Of a stretch of DNA of 64,000 nucleotides, positions 26,767-34,862 are shown piece by piece (positions within the stretch are counted from its first letter, which is position 1; every line of letters begins with the position of its first letter). Position numbers and translations under genes: made by a program. Where the stretch lies: contig NZ_JAUNUG010000004.1 in assembly GCF_030538285.1 (NCBI RefSeq), positions 1 to 64,000 on the forward strand, given 5' to 3'. Under the pieces are notes generated by a model, which worked only from the letters and a program-made list of their open reading frames with translations, was not told where the DNA came from and searched no databases. Source of the stretch: Corynebacterium sp. Its GTDB lineage: Bacteria > Actinomycetota > Actinomycetes > Mycobacteriales > Mycobacteriaceae.

Positions 26767-27852
26767 ATGTCCGCATCGAATAGGCCCTTGAGCGTCGTTG
26801 TGGCCGGCGGGGGTACCGCCGGCCACATCGAGCCCGCTCTGGCGGTCGCGGAGGCACTTGTGCAGCGGCACGGGGCGCACGTCACCGCCCTGGGCACCCC
26901 GCGGGGCCTGGAGCGCGATCTGGTGCCCGCCCGGGGCTTCGACCTGGAGCTCATCGCCCCGGTGCCCGTCCCGCGCCGCCCCAGCATGGACCTGCTCAAG
27001 CTGCCGTTTCGCATGGTGGCGGCGGTGCGTCAGGCCCGCGCGGTGCTGAAGAAGACTGAGGCCGATGCGCTCATCGGCTTCGGCGGTTATGTCTCCGCGC
27101 CTGCCTATCTGGCGGCCAAGTCCCTCGGCCTGCCATTCTTCGTACATGAGGCCAACGCCCGCGCTGGCCTGGCCAACAAGCTGGGCCAGCGCCTGGGAGC
27201 CACCAGCTTCAACGCGGTCGCAGGTTCCGGGATGCCCGGTGAGGTGGTGGGCATTCCGGTCCGCGCCGGTCTGCGTGATGCTGATCTCGCGGAGGCCCGC
27301 TCCCGCGCCCATGAGCTGTGGGGCTTAGACCCGCAGCGCAAGACCCTGCTGATCACCGGCGGTTCGCAGGGGGCGGTGAGCCTGAACAAGGCGGTCTCTG
27401 GGGCGCTGGAAGAGCTCACCCGCGATGTCCAGGTGCTGCACGCCTACGGCAAGCGCAATACTGCCCCCAGCCCGCACGAGCATTATGTGGCGTTGCCCTA
27501 CATCGATGACATGGCCGCCGCCTATGCTGTTGCGGACCTCATCACCTGTCGTTCCGGTGCCATGACCGTTGCCGAGGTCACCGCCTCCGGTCTGCCGGCC
27601 GTATATGTTCCGCTACCGCACGGCAACGGGGAGCAGGCCCTCAACGCCAGCGACGTGGTCGCCGCGGGGGCCGCCCGCCTTGTCGATGATGCTGATCTTG
27701 ATCCTGCTCGTCTGGTCGCGGAGGTCACCTCGATCCTCGGTGACGATGAGCGCCTGGCCGCCATGCGCGCCGCCGCCCGGGAGCACGCTGCGGGGGATAC
27801 CGCCGCGCTGCTGGCCGACGCCGTCGCCGCTGTCCGTACTAAGGAGCGTTAA
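26767..27852 (+). CDS. murG: Lipid II synthase MurG (N-acetylglucosaminyltransferase)
   Basis: 361 residues, GT28. [15 protein letters not shown] is the glycine-rich acceptor loop; [15 protein letters not shown] and [12 protein letters not shown] follow; [21 protein letters not shown] and [12 protein letters not shown] form the UDP-GlcNAc site. It works peripherally on the inner face of the membrane. CAGGAGAC precedes the ATG, and the gene begins 3 bases after ftsW. Confidence 0.95.
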   Translation: MSASNRPLSVVVAGGGTAGHIEPALAVAEALVQRHGAHVTALGTPRGLERDLVPARGFDLELIAPVPVPRRPSMDLLKLPFRMVAAVRQARAVLKKTEADALIGFGGYVSAPAYLAAKSLGLPFFVHEANARAGLANKLGQRLGATSFNAVAGSGMPGEVVGIPVRAGLRDADLAEARSRAHELWGLDPQRKTLLITGGSQGAVSLNKAVSGALEELTRDVQVLHAYGKRNTAPSPHEHYVALPYIDDMAAAYAVADLITCRSGAMTVAEVTASGLPAVYVPLPHGNGEQALNASDVVAAGAARLVDDADLDPARLVAEVTSILGDDERLAAMRAAAREHAAGDTAALLADAVAAVRTKER

Positions 27853-29270
27853 TGTCCGTTGACCTAAGCCGCGTTCACCTCATCGGTATCGGCGGTTCCG
27901 GCATGTCCGGTGTGGCCCGTATCCTCCTCGACCGGGGTGCGGTGGTCACCGGTTCTGATGTCAAGGATTCCCGCCCGGTGCGCGCCCTGCGTTCCAACGG
28001 CGCGCACGTTGCGGTGGGGCATGACGCCGCCAACCTGGAGCTGGCGGGGGAGTTGCCGACCGTGGTCGTGGTCTCTTTTGCGGCTATCCCACAGGACAAC
28101 CCGGAGCTGGTGCGGGCGAATGAGCTGGGTATCCCGGTGATCAGGCGCTCCGACCTGCTCGGTGAGCTCATGGAGGGCTACCGCCAGGTGCTCTTCGCCG
28201 GTACACACGGCAAGACGTCGACGACGTCGATGGCGGTGGCGGCGATGCAGACCGCGGGCATGGATCCGAGTTTCTCCATCGGCGGGCAGCTGAACCGTTC
28301 CGGTACTAATGCCCATCACGGCACGGGGGAGTGTTTCGTCGCGGAGGCTGACGAGTCGGATGCCTCCCTGCTGCGTTACCGCCCCGATATCGCCGTGGTG
28401 ACCAACATTGAACCGGATCACCTTGACTATTTCGGCACGGCGCAGGCCTATCACCAGGTGTTCGATGACTTCGCCGATCAGGTCACCGACACCGGTCACC
28501 TGGTGGTCTGCCTGGATGACATTCATGCCGCCGCGCTCGGCGAGCGCGCCCGGAGCCGGGGTGTGAGCGTCTTCGGTTACGGCACCACCGACGCCGCCGC
28601 TCTGCACCCGGATATCCCGGTGGGGGCGGAGGTGTTGTCCACCGAGGTCACCGATGCCGGTTCCACGGCCGTGTTGCGTATCGACGACCGCGACATCACC
28701 GTTGTCCTGCAGATCCCCGGCCAGCACATGGTCCTTAACGGGGCGGCCGCGCTGTTCGCGGCGCACCTGGCCGGCGGTGACATTGAGCGCCTCGCGGAGG
28801 GGCTGAGTGATTTCAACGGCGTGCGCCGCCGTTTCGAGTACCGCGGTACCGGCGGTGGGGTGCGCGTCTTCGACGACTATGCCCATCACCCGACCGAGGT
28901 CACCGCTGTGTTGCAGGCTGCCCGCCAGAAGGTGGAGGCAGAGGGGGAGTCCGGGCGTGTCATCGTGGTTTTCCAGCCGCACCTGTATTCCCGGACGATT
29001 GAGTTCTCCGAGGAGTTCGCGGCGGCCCTGTCCCTGGCGGATGCCGCCGTTGTCCTCGACATTTTCGGCGCGCGCGAGAAGCCCGTCGAGGGGGTCAGCT
29101 CCCGCATCATCACCGATGCCATGACCACTGAGGTGGTCTATGAGCCGGACTTCTCCCACGCGCCTGAGGTCGTTGCTGGGCTGGCGCGTTCCGGTGACCT
29201 GGTGCTCACCATGGGTGCCGGCGATGTCACTTTGCTGGCCGGCGAGATTCTTACGGCGCTGGACAGGTAG
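27852..29270 (+). CDS. murC: UDP-MurNAc:L-alanine ligase MurC
   Basis: 472 residues. [17 protein letters not shown] is the UDP-binding loop; [12 protein letters not shown] is the ATP loop; [10 protein letters not shown] and [11 protein letters not shown] mark the central domain; [12 protein letters not shown] starts the C-terminal domain. It adds the first stem residue. The ATG shares its A with the murG TAA, and ftsQ follows directly. Confidence 0.95.
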   Translation: MSVDLSRVHLIGIGGSGMSGVARILLDRGAVVTGSDVKDSRPVRALRSNGAHVAVGHDAANLELAGELPTVVVVSFAAIPQDNPELVRANELGIPVIRRSDLLGELMEGYRQVLFAGTHGKTSTTSMAVAAMQTAGMDPSFSIGGQLNRSGTNAHHGTGECFVAEADESDASLLRYRPDIAVVTNIEPDHLDYFGTAQAYHQVFDDFADQVTDTGHLVVCLDDIHAAALGERARSRGVSVFGYGTTDAAALHPDIPVGAEVLSTEVTDAGSTAVLRIDDRDITVVLQIPGQHMVLNGAAALFAAHLAGGDIERLAEGLSDFNGVRRRFEYRGTGGGVRVFDDYAHHPTEVTAVLQAARQKVEAEGESGRVIVVFQPHLYSRTIEFSEEFAAALSLADAAVVLDIFGAREKPVEGVSSRIITDAMTTEVVYEPDFSHAPEVVAGLARSGDLVLTMGAGDVTLLAGEILTALDR

Positions 29271-29930
29271 ATGTCACGGAAGAAGATTCTGTTGTCCGCG
29301 GCCGGCGTGCTGGCGGTGATCCTGCTGGCGCTTGGTGTGTTGTGGGCTTTCCCGATCCTGCGGGTCAACTCCTATGAGGTGAGCGGGAACGTCCACAGCC
29401 CCGAGGAGTACGTGGTGGAGGCCACGGGCGTCGAGCTGGGCGACAACCTGGTTCGCGTGGACGCCGGTTCCGCCGCCCAGGGAGTGGCGGAACTGCCGTG
29501 GGTGCGCAGCGCCACCGTCACCCGGCAGTGGCCGGGCACCCTGGGGGTGGAGGTCACCGAGCGCCAGGCGCTGATGTACAGCCGGGAGAGCGACGGTGAG
29601 CACCTCATCGACACCGAGGGGCGCCCGTTTGTCATCGACACGCCCCCGGAAGGCGCGATCGAGGTGACCGGGGCCTTGCGGGAGGACCCGGAGGCGTTGG
29701 ACCTGGTGGCAGATGCGCTCATGGCGCTGCCGGAGCATGTCCGCGCGCTGATCGCGGAAGTGGAGGTGCCGGGGAAGAATGAGATCACCCTGCGCCTGCA
29801 GGATGGGCGGACGATCTTCTGGGGCGCGTCGGAAAGCAATCACGACAAGGCCCTGGCGATGCAGACCGTCATTCAACGGGAGGGCGGGCACTGGAATGTG
29901 TCCAATCCTGCCCTGGTGACCGTACGTTAA
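29271..29930 (+). CDS. ftsQ: Cell division protein FtsQ
   Basis: 219 residues. There is a short cytoplasmic N-terminus, one membrane helix (ILLSAAGVLAVILLALGVLWAF), a POTRA domain (LRVNSYEVSGNVHSPEEYVV, then VTRQWPGTLGVEVTERQAL) and the beta domain ending before LVTVR. It bridges FtsL/FtsB to the divisome. It begins at the base after the murC stop. No ftsA follows, as is usual for actinobacteria. Confidence 0.93.
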   Translation: MSRKKILLSAAGVLAVILLALGVLWAFPILRVNSYEVSGNVHSPEEYVVEATGVELGDNLVRVDAGSAAQGVAELPWVRSATVTRQWPGTLGVEVTERQALMYSRESDGEHLIDTEGRPFVIDTPPEGAIEVTGALREDPEALDLVADALMALPEHVRALIAEVEVPGKNEITLRLQDGRTIFWGASESNHDKALAMQTVIQREGGHWNVSNPALVTVR

Positions 29931-30011
29931 ACCTCAGGTTGAGGGTATCGACACGCCCGAAAAATGTTCCCCGAAAACCTCCCGCGGTCACCCATGATGG
30001 AGACAACCTCG

Positions 30012-30018
30012 TTATAGA
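30012..30018 (+). promoter_or_regulatory. ftsZ: Possible -10 element for ftsZ
   Basis: TTATAGA lies in the 122-base gap between ftsQ and ftsZ, the largest gap inside the mur-fts part of the cluster after mraZ-rsmH. No convincing -35 box is seen. GAAAGGCG follows as a ribosome-binding site 14-20 bases before the ATG. A separate ftsZ promoter fits the high FtsZ demand. Confidence 0.45.
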
Positions 30019-30052
30019 TCACACACTTTCCTGAAAGGCGCGGCCAGAACCT

Positions 30053-31198
30053 ATGACCTCACCGAACAACTACCTCGCCGTCATCAAGGTCGTCGGCGTC
30101 GGCGGCGGCGGAGTCAACGCCGTCAACCGCATGATCGAGGAGGGCCTCAAGGGTGTCGAGTTCGTCGCCATCAACACTGACTCCCAGGCCCTGCTCTTCT
30201 CCGACGCAGACACCAAGCTCGACATCGGCCGTGAGGCCACCCGTGGCCTGGGTGCCGGCGCCAACCCGGATGTCGGTCGCACCTCCGCCGAGGATCACAA
30301 GTCTGAGATCGAGGAGACCCTCAAGGGAGCCGACATGGTCTTCGTCACCGCCGGTGAGGGCGGTGGCACGGGTACGGGTGCCGCCCCGGTCGTCGCAGGC
30401 ATCGCGAAGAAGCTCGGTGCGCTGACCGTCGGTGTCGTCACCAAGCCCTTCAAGTTCGAGGGCCCGCGCCGCACCCGCCAGGCCGAGGCCGGCATCGAGG
30501 AACTGCGCCAGGTCTGTGACACCCTGATCGTCATCCCCAACGACCGCCTGCTGCAGCTGGGGGATGCCTCCCTGTCGATGATGGAGGCGTTCCGCGCCGC
30601 CGATGAGGTCCTCCACAACGGTGTCCAGGGCATCACCAACCTCATTGTCACCCCGGGTGTCATCAACGTCGACTTCGCCGACGTCCGCTCCGTCATGTCC
30701 GACGCCGGCTCCGCCCTCATGGGCGTGGGCTCCTCGCGTGGCGACGACCGTGTCATGGCCGCCACCCTCCAGGCGATCAACTCCCCGCTGCTGGAATCCA
30801 CCATGGAAGGTGCGAAGGGACTGCTGCTGTCGGTGGCGGGCGCCTCCGACCTGGGCCTCATGGAGGTCAACGAGGCGGCGACCATCGTTCAGGAGCAGGC
30901 CGACGAGGACGCCAACATCATCTTCGGCACGATCATCGACGACAACCTCGGCGACGAGGTCCGCGTCACCATCATCGCCACCGGTTTCGACGCCGCTAAA
31001 AACAACCCGCCGCAGTCCGTGACCAAGGAGCCCACCCCGTCCCCGATGGAGGAGCCCGCCCCGCGCGGCCACCTCTTCGAGGAGCGCACCGAGCAGGCCC
31101 CGGCCGAGGACACCCGCAGCGGTCTGTTCACCTCCTCCCGCACCCCGCGTCACTCCCGGGATGATGACGATCTCGATGTGCCTGACTTCCTGCGCTAG
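30053..31198 (+). CDS. ftsZ: Tubulin-like cell division GTPase FtsZ
   Basis: 381 residues; polymerises into the Z-ring. [19 protein letters not shown] opens the GTPase, [14 protein letters not shown] (G104-G109 region) is the tubulin signature loop, and the T7 loop [11 protein letters not shown] supplies the catalytic Asp. A Pro/Glu-rich linker ends in [12 protein letters not shown], the C-terminal peptide that binds SepF. I believe it is shorter than the C. glutamicum protein (about 440 residues); the shortfall would lie in the linker. Confidence 0.97.
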   Translation: MTSPNNYLAVIKVVGVGGGGVNAVNRMIEEGLKGVEFVAINTDSQALLFSDADTKLDIGREATRGLGAGANPDVGRTSAEDHKSEIEETLKGADMVFVTAGEGGGTGTGAAPVVAGIAKKLGALTVGVVTKPFKFEGPRRTRQAEAGIEELRQVCDTLIVIPNDRLLQLGDASLSMMEAFRAADEVLHNGVQGITNLIVTPGVINVDFADVRSVMSDAGSALMGVGSSRGDDRVMAATLQAINSPLLESTMEGAKGLLLSVAGASDLGLMEVNEAATIVQEQADEDANIIFGTIIDDNLGDEVRVTIIATGFDAAKNNPPQSVTKEPTPSPMEEPAPRGHLFEERTEQAPAEDTRSGLFTSSRTPRHSRDDDDLDVPDFLR

Positions 31199-31208
31199 TC
31201 TCTAGGGC

Positions 31209-31934
31209 ATGTCCCTAAGCAGCGCCAACGAGGTCACCCGCCCCGTCCGCATGGTCTTCACCAGCCGTGCGGGCGGGGCGTCCTCGTCCCCCTATGACTC
31301 CTTCAACCTCGCCGAGCACGTGGGCGATGACCCGGCGGATGTATCCGCCAACCGCGAGCGCCTGGCCCGGATCCTCGGGCTCGATCACATCGTGTGGATG
31401 GAGCAGATCCACTCGCCCCACGTCACGGTCGTCGACGGCCCGCAGGAGGCCGCAGTCGAGGCGAGCGATGCGCTGGTGACGACTCAGCGGGGCCTGGCCC
31501 TGGCGGTACTCGTCGCCGACTGCGTGCCGGTGCTGCTCGCCGATCACGTGCACGGCGTGGTGGCTGCCGCCCATGCCGGGCGGATGGGGGCGCGCAACGG
31601 CATTGTCACCCGCACCGTGGAAAAGATGATGGAGCTGGGTGCCACCCCGAATTCCATTCAGGTTCTGCTGGGCCCGGCCGCCGCGGGCCGTAACTATGAA
31701 GTGCCTGCGGCGATGGCCGCGGACGTCGAGAAGCATCTTCCTGGATCACGGACCACGACGAGCCAGAGAACAACCGGTATCGATGTCCGTGCCGGCCTGG
31801 TGCGCCAGCTTATGAGCCTGGGCGTGACCAGCATCGAGGCGGATCCCCGCTGCACGATCGAGGACGAGGACTTCTTCTCCTATCGGCGTGACGGTGTCAC
31901 CGGCCGCCAGGCGGGGCTGGTGTGGCTGCCATGA
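31209..31934 (+). CDS. pgeF: Laccase-domain (YfiH/PgeF) protein
   Basis: 241 residues. MEQIHSPHVTVVDG, LVADCVPVLLAD and AAAHAGRMGARNGIV contain the conserved His and Cys residues of the multicopper-fold domain. Family members act as purine nucleoside phosphorylase/adenosine deaminase or as editing enzymes that remove mis-incorporated L-Ser from UDP-MurNAc, which suits its place after ftsZ. TAGTCT (31196-31201) overlaps the ftsZ stop and ends 7 bases before the ATG, a leaderless-promoter signature. Confidence 0.85.
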   Translation: MSLSSANEVTRPVRMVFTSRAGGASSSPYDSFNLAEHVGDDPADVSANRERLARILGLDHIVWMEQIHSPHVTVVDGPQEAAVEASDALVTTQRGLALAVLVADCVPVLLADHVHGVVAAAHAGRMGARNGIVTRTVEKMMELGATPNSIQVLLGPAAAGRNYEVPAAMAADVEKHLPGSRTTTSQRTTGIDVRAGLVRQLMSLGVTSIEADPRCTIEDEDFFSYRRDGVTGRQAGLVWLP

Positions 31935-32593
31935 CGCGTATTGACGATCTGCGTGCCAACCTCGCCGCCGTCCGCTCGCGTATCGACGCCGCCGCCGGCG
32001 AGCGACATGTCAGGCTCCTGCCTGTCACCAAGTTCCACCCCGCCTCTGACCTGCAGCTGCTTCTGGAACTCGGGATCACTGACGTCGCGGAGAACCGCGA
32101 GCAGGAAGCCCGCGCCAAGGCCGCGGACGTCCCTGACATGCGCATTCACATGATCGGCCAGATTCAGACGAAGAAGGCCAACTCGGTGGCGCGGTGGGCT
32201 GCCGCTGTTCATTCCCTCGACTCGGTGCGCCTGGCGCAGGCGCTGGACCGCGGTGTCGCCCTTGCCCTGGAACGCGGCGACCGCAGCACCACTTTGCCCG
32301 TCTACCTCCAGCTCTCCGCCGACGGTGACACCGCCCGCGGGGGAGTGACGGAGGCAGATCTCCCTGAACTTATCGACGCCGTCCGCGCTAGCGAGAACCT
32401 CGAACTGCGAGGTCTCATGGTGGTGCCCCCGTTGGGGGTGGATCCCGTGCCAGTCTTCGCCCGGGCGCGTGAACTGGCCGCCGGAATGGAGCTGTCCGCC
32501 GGCATGTCCGCCGACATGGAAGACGCGATTGGGCAGGGCTCCGATATCGTGCGTGTCGGAACCGATGTCATGGGCCCACGGCCACTAGCGTAA
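31931..32593 (+). CDS. yggS: YggS/PLPBP-family pyridoxal phosphate homeostasis protein
   Basis: 220 residues with an alanine-racemase-like barrel that binds PLP through Lys34 in LLPVTKFH. HMIGQIQTKKAN, YLQLSADGD, LRGLMVVPP and a C-terminal G-S-D-I-V-R-V-G-T are family blocks. It balances free PLP. ATG 31931 overlaps the pgeF stop (ATGA). A dispersed 13-mer copy lies at 32368-32380 (E-L-I-D-A). Confidence 0.88.
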   Translation: MTRIDDLRANLAAVRSRIDAAAGERHVRLLPVTKFHPASDLQLLLELGITDVAENREQEARAKAADVPDMRIHMIGQIQTKKANSVARWAAAVHSLDSVRLAQALDRGVALALERGDRSTTLPVYLQLSADGDTARGGVTEADLPELIDAVRASENLELRGLMVVPPLGVDPVPVFARARELAAGMELSAGMSADMEDAIGQGSDIVRVGTDVMGPRPLA

Positions 32594-32650
32594 AACCAAA
32601 GTCACCGACGATTACCCCGTACCAGCTGCACCAACGGGAGAGGAAACCAA

Positions 32651-33130
32651 ATGTCTATCATCCGGAACGCCAAGGAGTTCTTCGGTCTCACTCCGATTGA
32701 CATGGAGCACGAGGACGCCTACTACGACTATGACCGCGAGGAGCCCCGCTACCGTTCCAGCGGGTCCGCTGCCTACGCCCCCTCCCGCGACTACGAGCGT
32801 GACTACGACCGCGACTACGAGCGTGAGGAGCGCCCCCGCTACCAGCCGGCCCCCAAGATCGTGTCGGTGGAGGTCACCTCCTACAGCCAGGCCGCCCAGA
32901 TCGGTGAGCCCTTCCGCGACGGCGACGCCGTGGTGTTCGACATGACCCGCATGGAGGCCGGCGACAACAAGCGCATCGTCGATTTCGCCGCTGGCCTGTG
33001 CTACGCCCTGCGCGGCAAGATGGTCAACGTGTCCAAGCACCTCGACACCGACCGCACCGTCTTCGCCATCACCCCCGAAGGGGCGGACTTCTCCCAGATT
33101 GAGCTGGAGCGCGCCGCGCAGCTGCGCTGA
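32651..33130 (+). CDS. sepF: Cell division protein SepF
   Basis: 159 residues. The N-terminal MSIIRNAKEFFGL is a membrane-targeting amphipathic helix. A Tyr/Asp/Arg-rich linker (repeated Y-D-R-D-Y-E-R units, about residues 22-60) follows, then the SepF core (PKIVSVEVTSYSQAAQIGEPFRDG...RIVDFAAGLCYALRGKM). It anchors FtsZ to the membrane; in actinobacteria it substitutes for FtsA. GAGAGGAAA lies before the ATG. A perfect hairpin follows the gene. Confidence 0.93.
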   Translation: MSIIRNAKEFFGLTPIDMEHEDAYYDYDREEPRYRSSGSAAYAPSRDYERDYDRDYEREERPRYQPAPKIVSVEVTSYSQAAQIGEPFRDGDAVVFDMTRMEAGDNKRIVDFAAGLCYALRGKMVNVSKHLDTDRTVFAITPEGADFSQIELERAAQLR

Positions 33131-33152
33131 CGCGCCGCGCAGCTGGACCAGG

Positions 33153-33183
33153 TAGGCACCCCGCCAATTCGGCGGGGTGCCTA
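33153..33183 (+). terminator. Strong hairpin after sepF
   Basis: TAGGCACCCCGCC and GGCGGGGTGCCTA are perfect 13-base arms around AATTC. Downstream bases are AT-rich (CCTATTTATG) but not a clean T-run. It probably ends most transcription from the dcw operon, before the yggT promoter. Confidence 0.75.
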
Positions 33184-33219
33184 CCTATTTATGTGTCGGT
33201 GGCACTAGGCTCGGTGGAC

Positions 33220-33513
33220 GTGAGTCTTCTCGGTACCGTCATTTACTTCGTCCTGCGGGTTTTCGTCCTCATTCTCATCGCGCGCATCGTGATCGAGATG
33301 ATCCAGTCCTTCTCCCGCCATTTCCAGCCGCCGCGCTGGTTCATCTACATCGCCGAGCCGCTCTTCGTCATCACGGATCCGCCGGTGAAGGCGCTGCGAA
33401 AGGTGATTCCTCCCCTGAAAATGGGTGGCGTGGCGCTGGATATGTCGGTGATTGTCCTGTTTATCATTCTTATGGTGTTGCAGATGGTTGTAGTGTCTGT
33501 TTTCACTGCTTGA
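33220..33513 (+). CDS. YggT-family membrane protein
   Basis: 97 residues with two membrane helices (about LLGTVIYFVLRVFVLILIARIVI and LDMSVIVLFIILMVLQMVVVSV) flanking SFSRHFQPPRWFIYIAEPLFVITDPPVKALRKVIPP, the YggT signature. It sits between sepF and divIVA as in most actinobacteria and is thought to be division-associated. GTG 33220 is chosen because TAGGCT (33206-33211) ends 8 bases upstream; in-frame GTGs at 33193 and 33214 are alternatives. Confidence 0.85.
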   Translation: MSLLGTVIYFVLRVFVLILIARIVIEMIQSFSRHFQPPRWFIYIAEPLFVITDPPVKALRKVIPPLKMGGVALDMSVIVLFIILMVLQMVVVSVFTA

Positions 33514-33682
33514 GTGGCCTCGCCGTTCAACCTCCGGTAAAGAATTAGAGTGTCCGTGGTCCTTTCCGCCCCACCCGGGGTTACACTTGACCAAGCACTC
33601 AAAGTACGATTAAAAGACATGCATGAATGCGGGTCACACCGCACTGGCCTACCGGGCCACCACACACTCGAAGGGAACGCCA

Positions 33683-34606
33683 ATGCCGCTGACACCAGCT
33701 GATGTGCACAACGTCGCTTTCAGTAAGCCGCCGATCGGCAAGCGGGGTTACAACGAGGACGAGGTCGATCAGTTCCTCGACCTCGTCGAAGACACCCTCG
33801 CCCAGCTGCAGGACGACAACGACGACCTCCGCGCACGTCTTGAGGAGGGTGGCGCCCCCGCTGCCGCTAGCGGTGTGGACGAGGCCGCGCTCCGCAAGGA
33901 GATCGAGGAGAAGGTCCGTAAGGAGTACGAGGCCAAGCTGGCGGATGCCCGCAAGGCCACCGAAAAGGCCGAGAACGACGCCAAGGCCGCCCGCGCCGAC
34001 CTGCAGAAGGCGAAGGCCGACCTGGACAACGCCCAGAAGCAGGCTGCCCAGCAGCCGCAGAAGGCTGCCGCAGTCGCCGCCGTCCCCGCGGATACCACCC
34101 CGGCCACCGCGGACACCCACATGCAGGCCGCCAAGGTCCTGGGCCTGGCACAGGAGATGGCCGACCGCCTCACCTCTGAGGCACAGGCTGAGTCCAAGTC
34201 CATGCTGGATGAGGCACGCACCGCAGCCGAGTCCCAGCTGGCCGACGCCGAGAAGCGCGCCGATCAGCAGGTCAACGAGGCTGACACCCGCGCCAAGTCC
34301 CTGGTCGCCGACGCTGAGAAGCGCGCCGAGGAGACCACCAACCAGGCGAACTCCCGCGCCGAGGCCCAGATCCGTCAGGCCGAGGAGAAGGCCGCTGCCC
34401 TGCAGGCAGACGCGGAGCGTAAGCACACCGAGATCATGGCGACCGTCAAGCAGCAGCAGACTGCCCTGGAGACCCGGATCGCGGAGCTGCGCACCTACGA
34501 GCGCGAGTATCGCACCCGCCTGAAGACTTTGCTGGAGTCCCAGCTGCAGGAGCTGGAGTCCCGCGGATCGGCCGCCCCGAGCGCCGACGCAGGCAAGCAG
34601 AACTAG
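33683..34606 (+). CDS. divIVA: Polar growth scaffold DivIVA (Wag31)
   Basis: 307 residues. [37 protein letters not shown] is the membrane-curvature-sensing DivIVA N-domain. Two long Ala/Glu/Gln-rich coiled coils (about residues 70-130 and 155-290) are separated by a Gln/Ala/Thr linker. It gathers at cell poles and directs apical wall growth. AAGGGAACG precedes the ATG. A canonical terminator follows, making this the end of the cluster. Confidence 0.95.
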   Translation: MPLTPADVHNVAFSKPPIGKRGYNEDEVDQFLDLVEDTLAQLQDDNDDLRARLEEGGAPAAASGVDEAALRKEIEEKVRKEYEAKLADARKATEKAENDAKAARADLQKAKADLDNAQKQAAQQPQKAAAVAAVPADTTPATADTHMQAAKVLGLAQEMADRLTSEAQAESKSMLDEARTAAESQLADAEKRADQQVNEADTRAKSLVADAEKRAEETTNQANSRAEAQIRQAEEKAAALQADAERKHTEIMATVKQQQTALETRIAELRTYEREYRTRLKTLLESQLQELESRGSAAPSADAGKQN

Positions 34607-34620
34607 CGTCACAGCCAAGA

Positions 34621-34648
34621 AACTCCCCGCTTCGGCGGGGAGTTTTTT
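34621..34648 (+). terminator. Canonical rho-independent terminator after divIVA
   Basis: AACTCCCCGC and GCGGGGAGTT form a 10-bp stem with the UUCG tetraloop, followed by TTTT. It is the clearest terminator of the window and marks the end of the dcw cluster. Confidence 0.92.
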
Positions 34649-34654
34649 CGCGTG

Positions 34655-34660
34655 TATAGT
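34655..34660 (+). promoter_or_regulatory. -10 element of the ileS T-box transcript
   Basis: TATAGT, 7 bases after the divIVA terminator. Transcription would start near 34667, just before the first conserved T-box segment. No good -35 is seen; that region lies in the terminator hairpin. Confidence 0.55.
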
Positions 34661-34862
34661 GTCAAGACGTAACGCGTTGATCCGGCCATCACCGGGGAGC
34701 ATCCGGAAGAAAAGCGCACGCTGAGTAGAACCGGACGGGTGGGACCGTGACAGACCTTCACCACGAAAAGAAGTGGGGCACTGGTGAGTGCCCAAGCAGG
34801 GTGGTACCGCGCAACTGATGCGTCCCTGCAGTCGCAACCGTAACTCGTGAGTGAAGGAAAAA
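34661..34862 (+). ncRNA. T-box riboswitch (isoleucyl-tRNA) in the ileS leader
   Basis: AGCAGGGTGGTACCGCG (34795-34811) is the T-box consensus that pairs with the tRNA acceptor end. GCAGGG (34796-34801) pairs with CCCTGC (34824-34829) to form the antisequestrator stem. The short stem I contains ATC (34688-34690), an Ile codon, in the specifier position inside CCGGCCATCACCGG. There is no terminator before the ATG, so control is likely at translation initiation, as in actinobacterial ileS leaders. CCTTCAC (34755-34761) is complementary to GTGAAGG (34851-34857), the ribosome-binding region. Confidence 0.92.
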
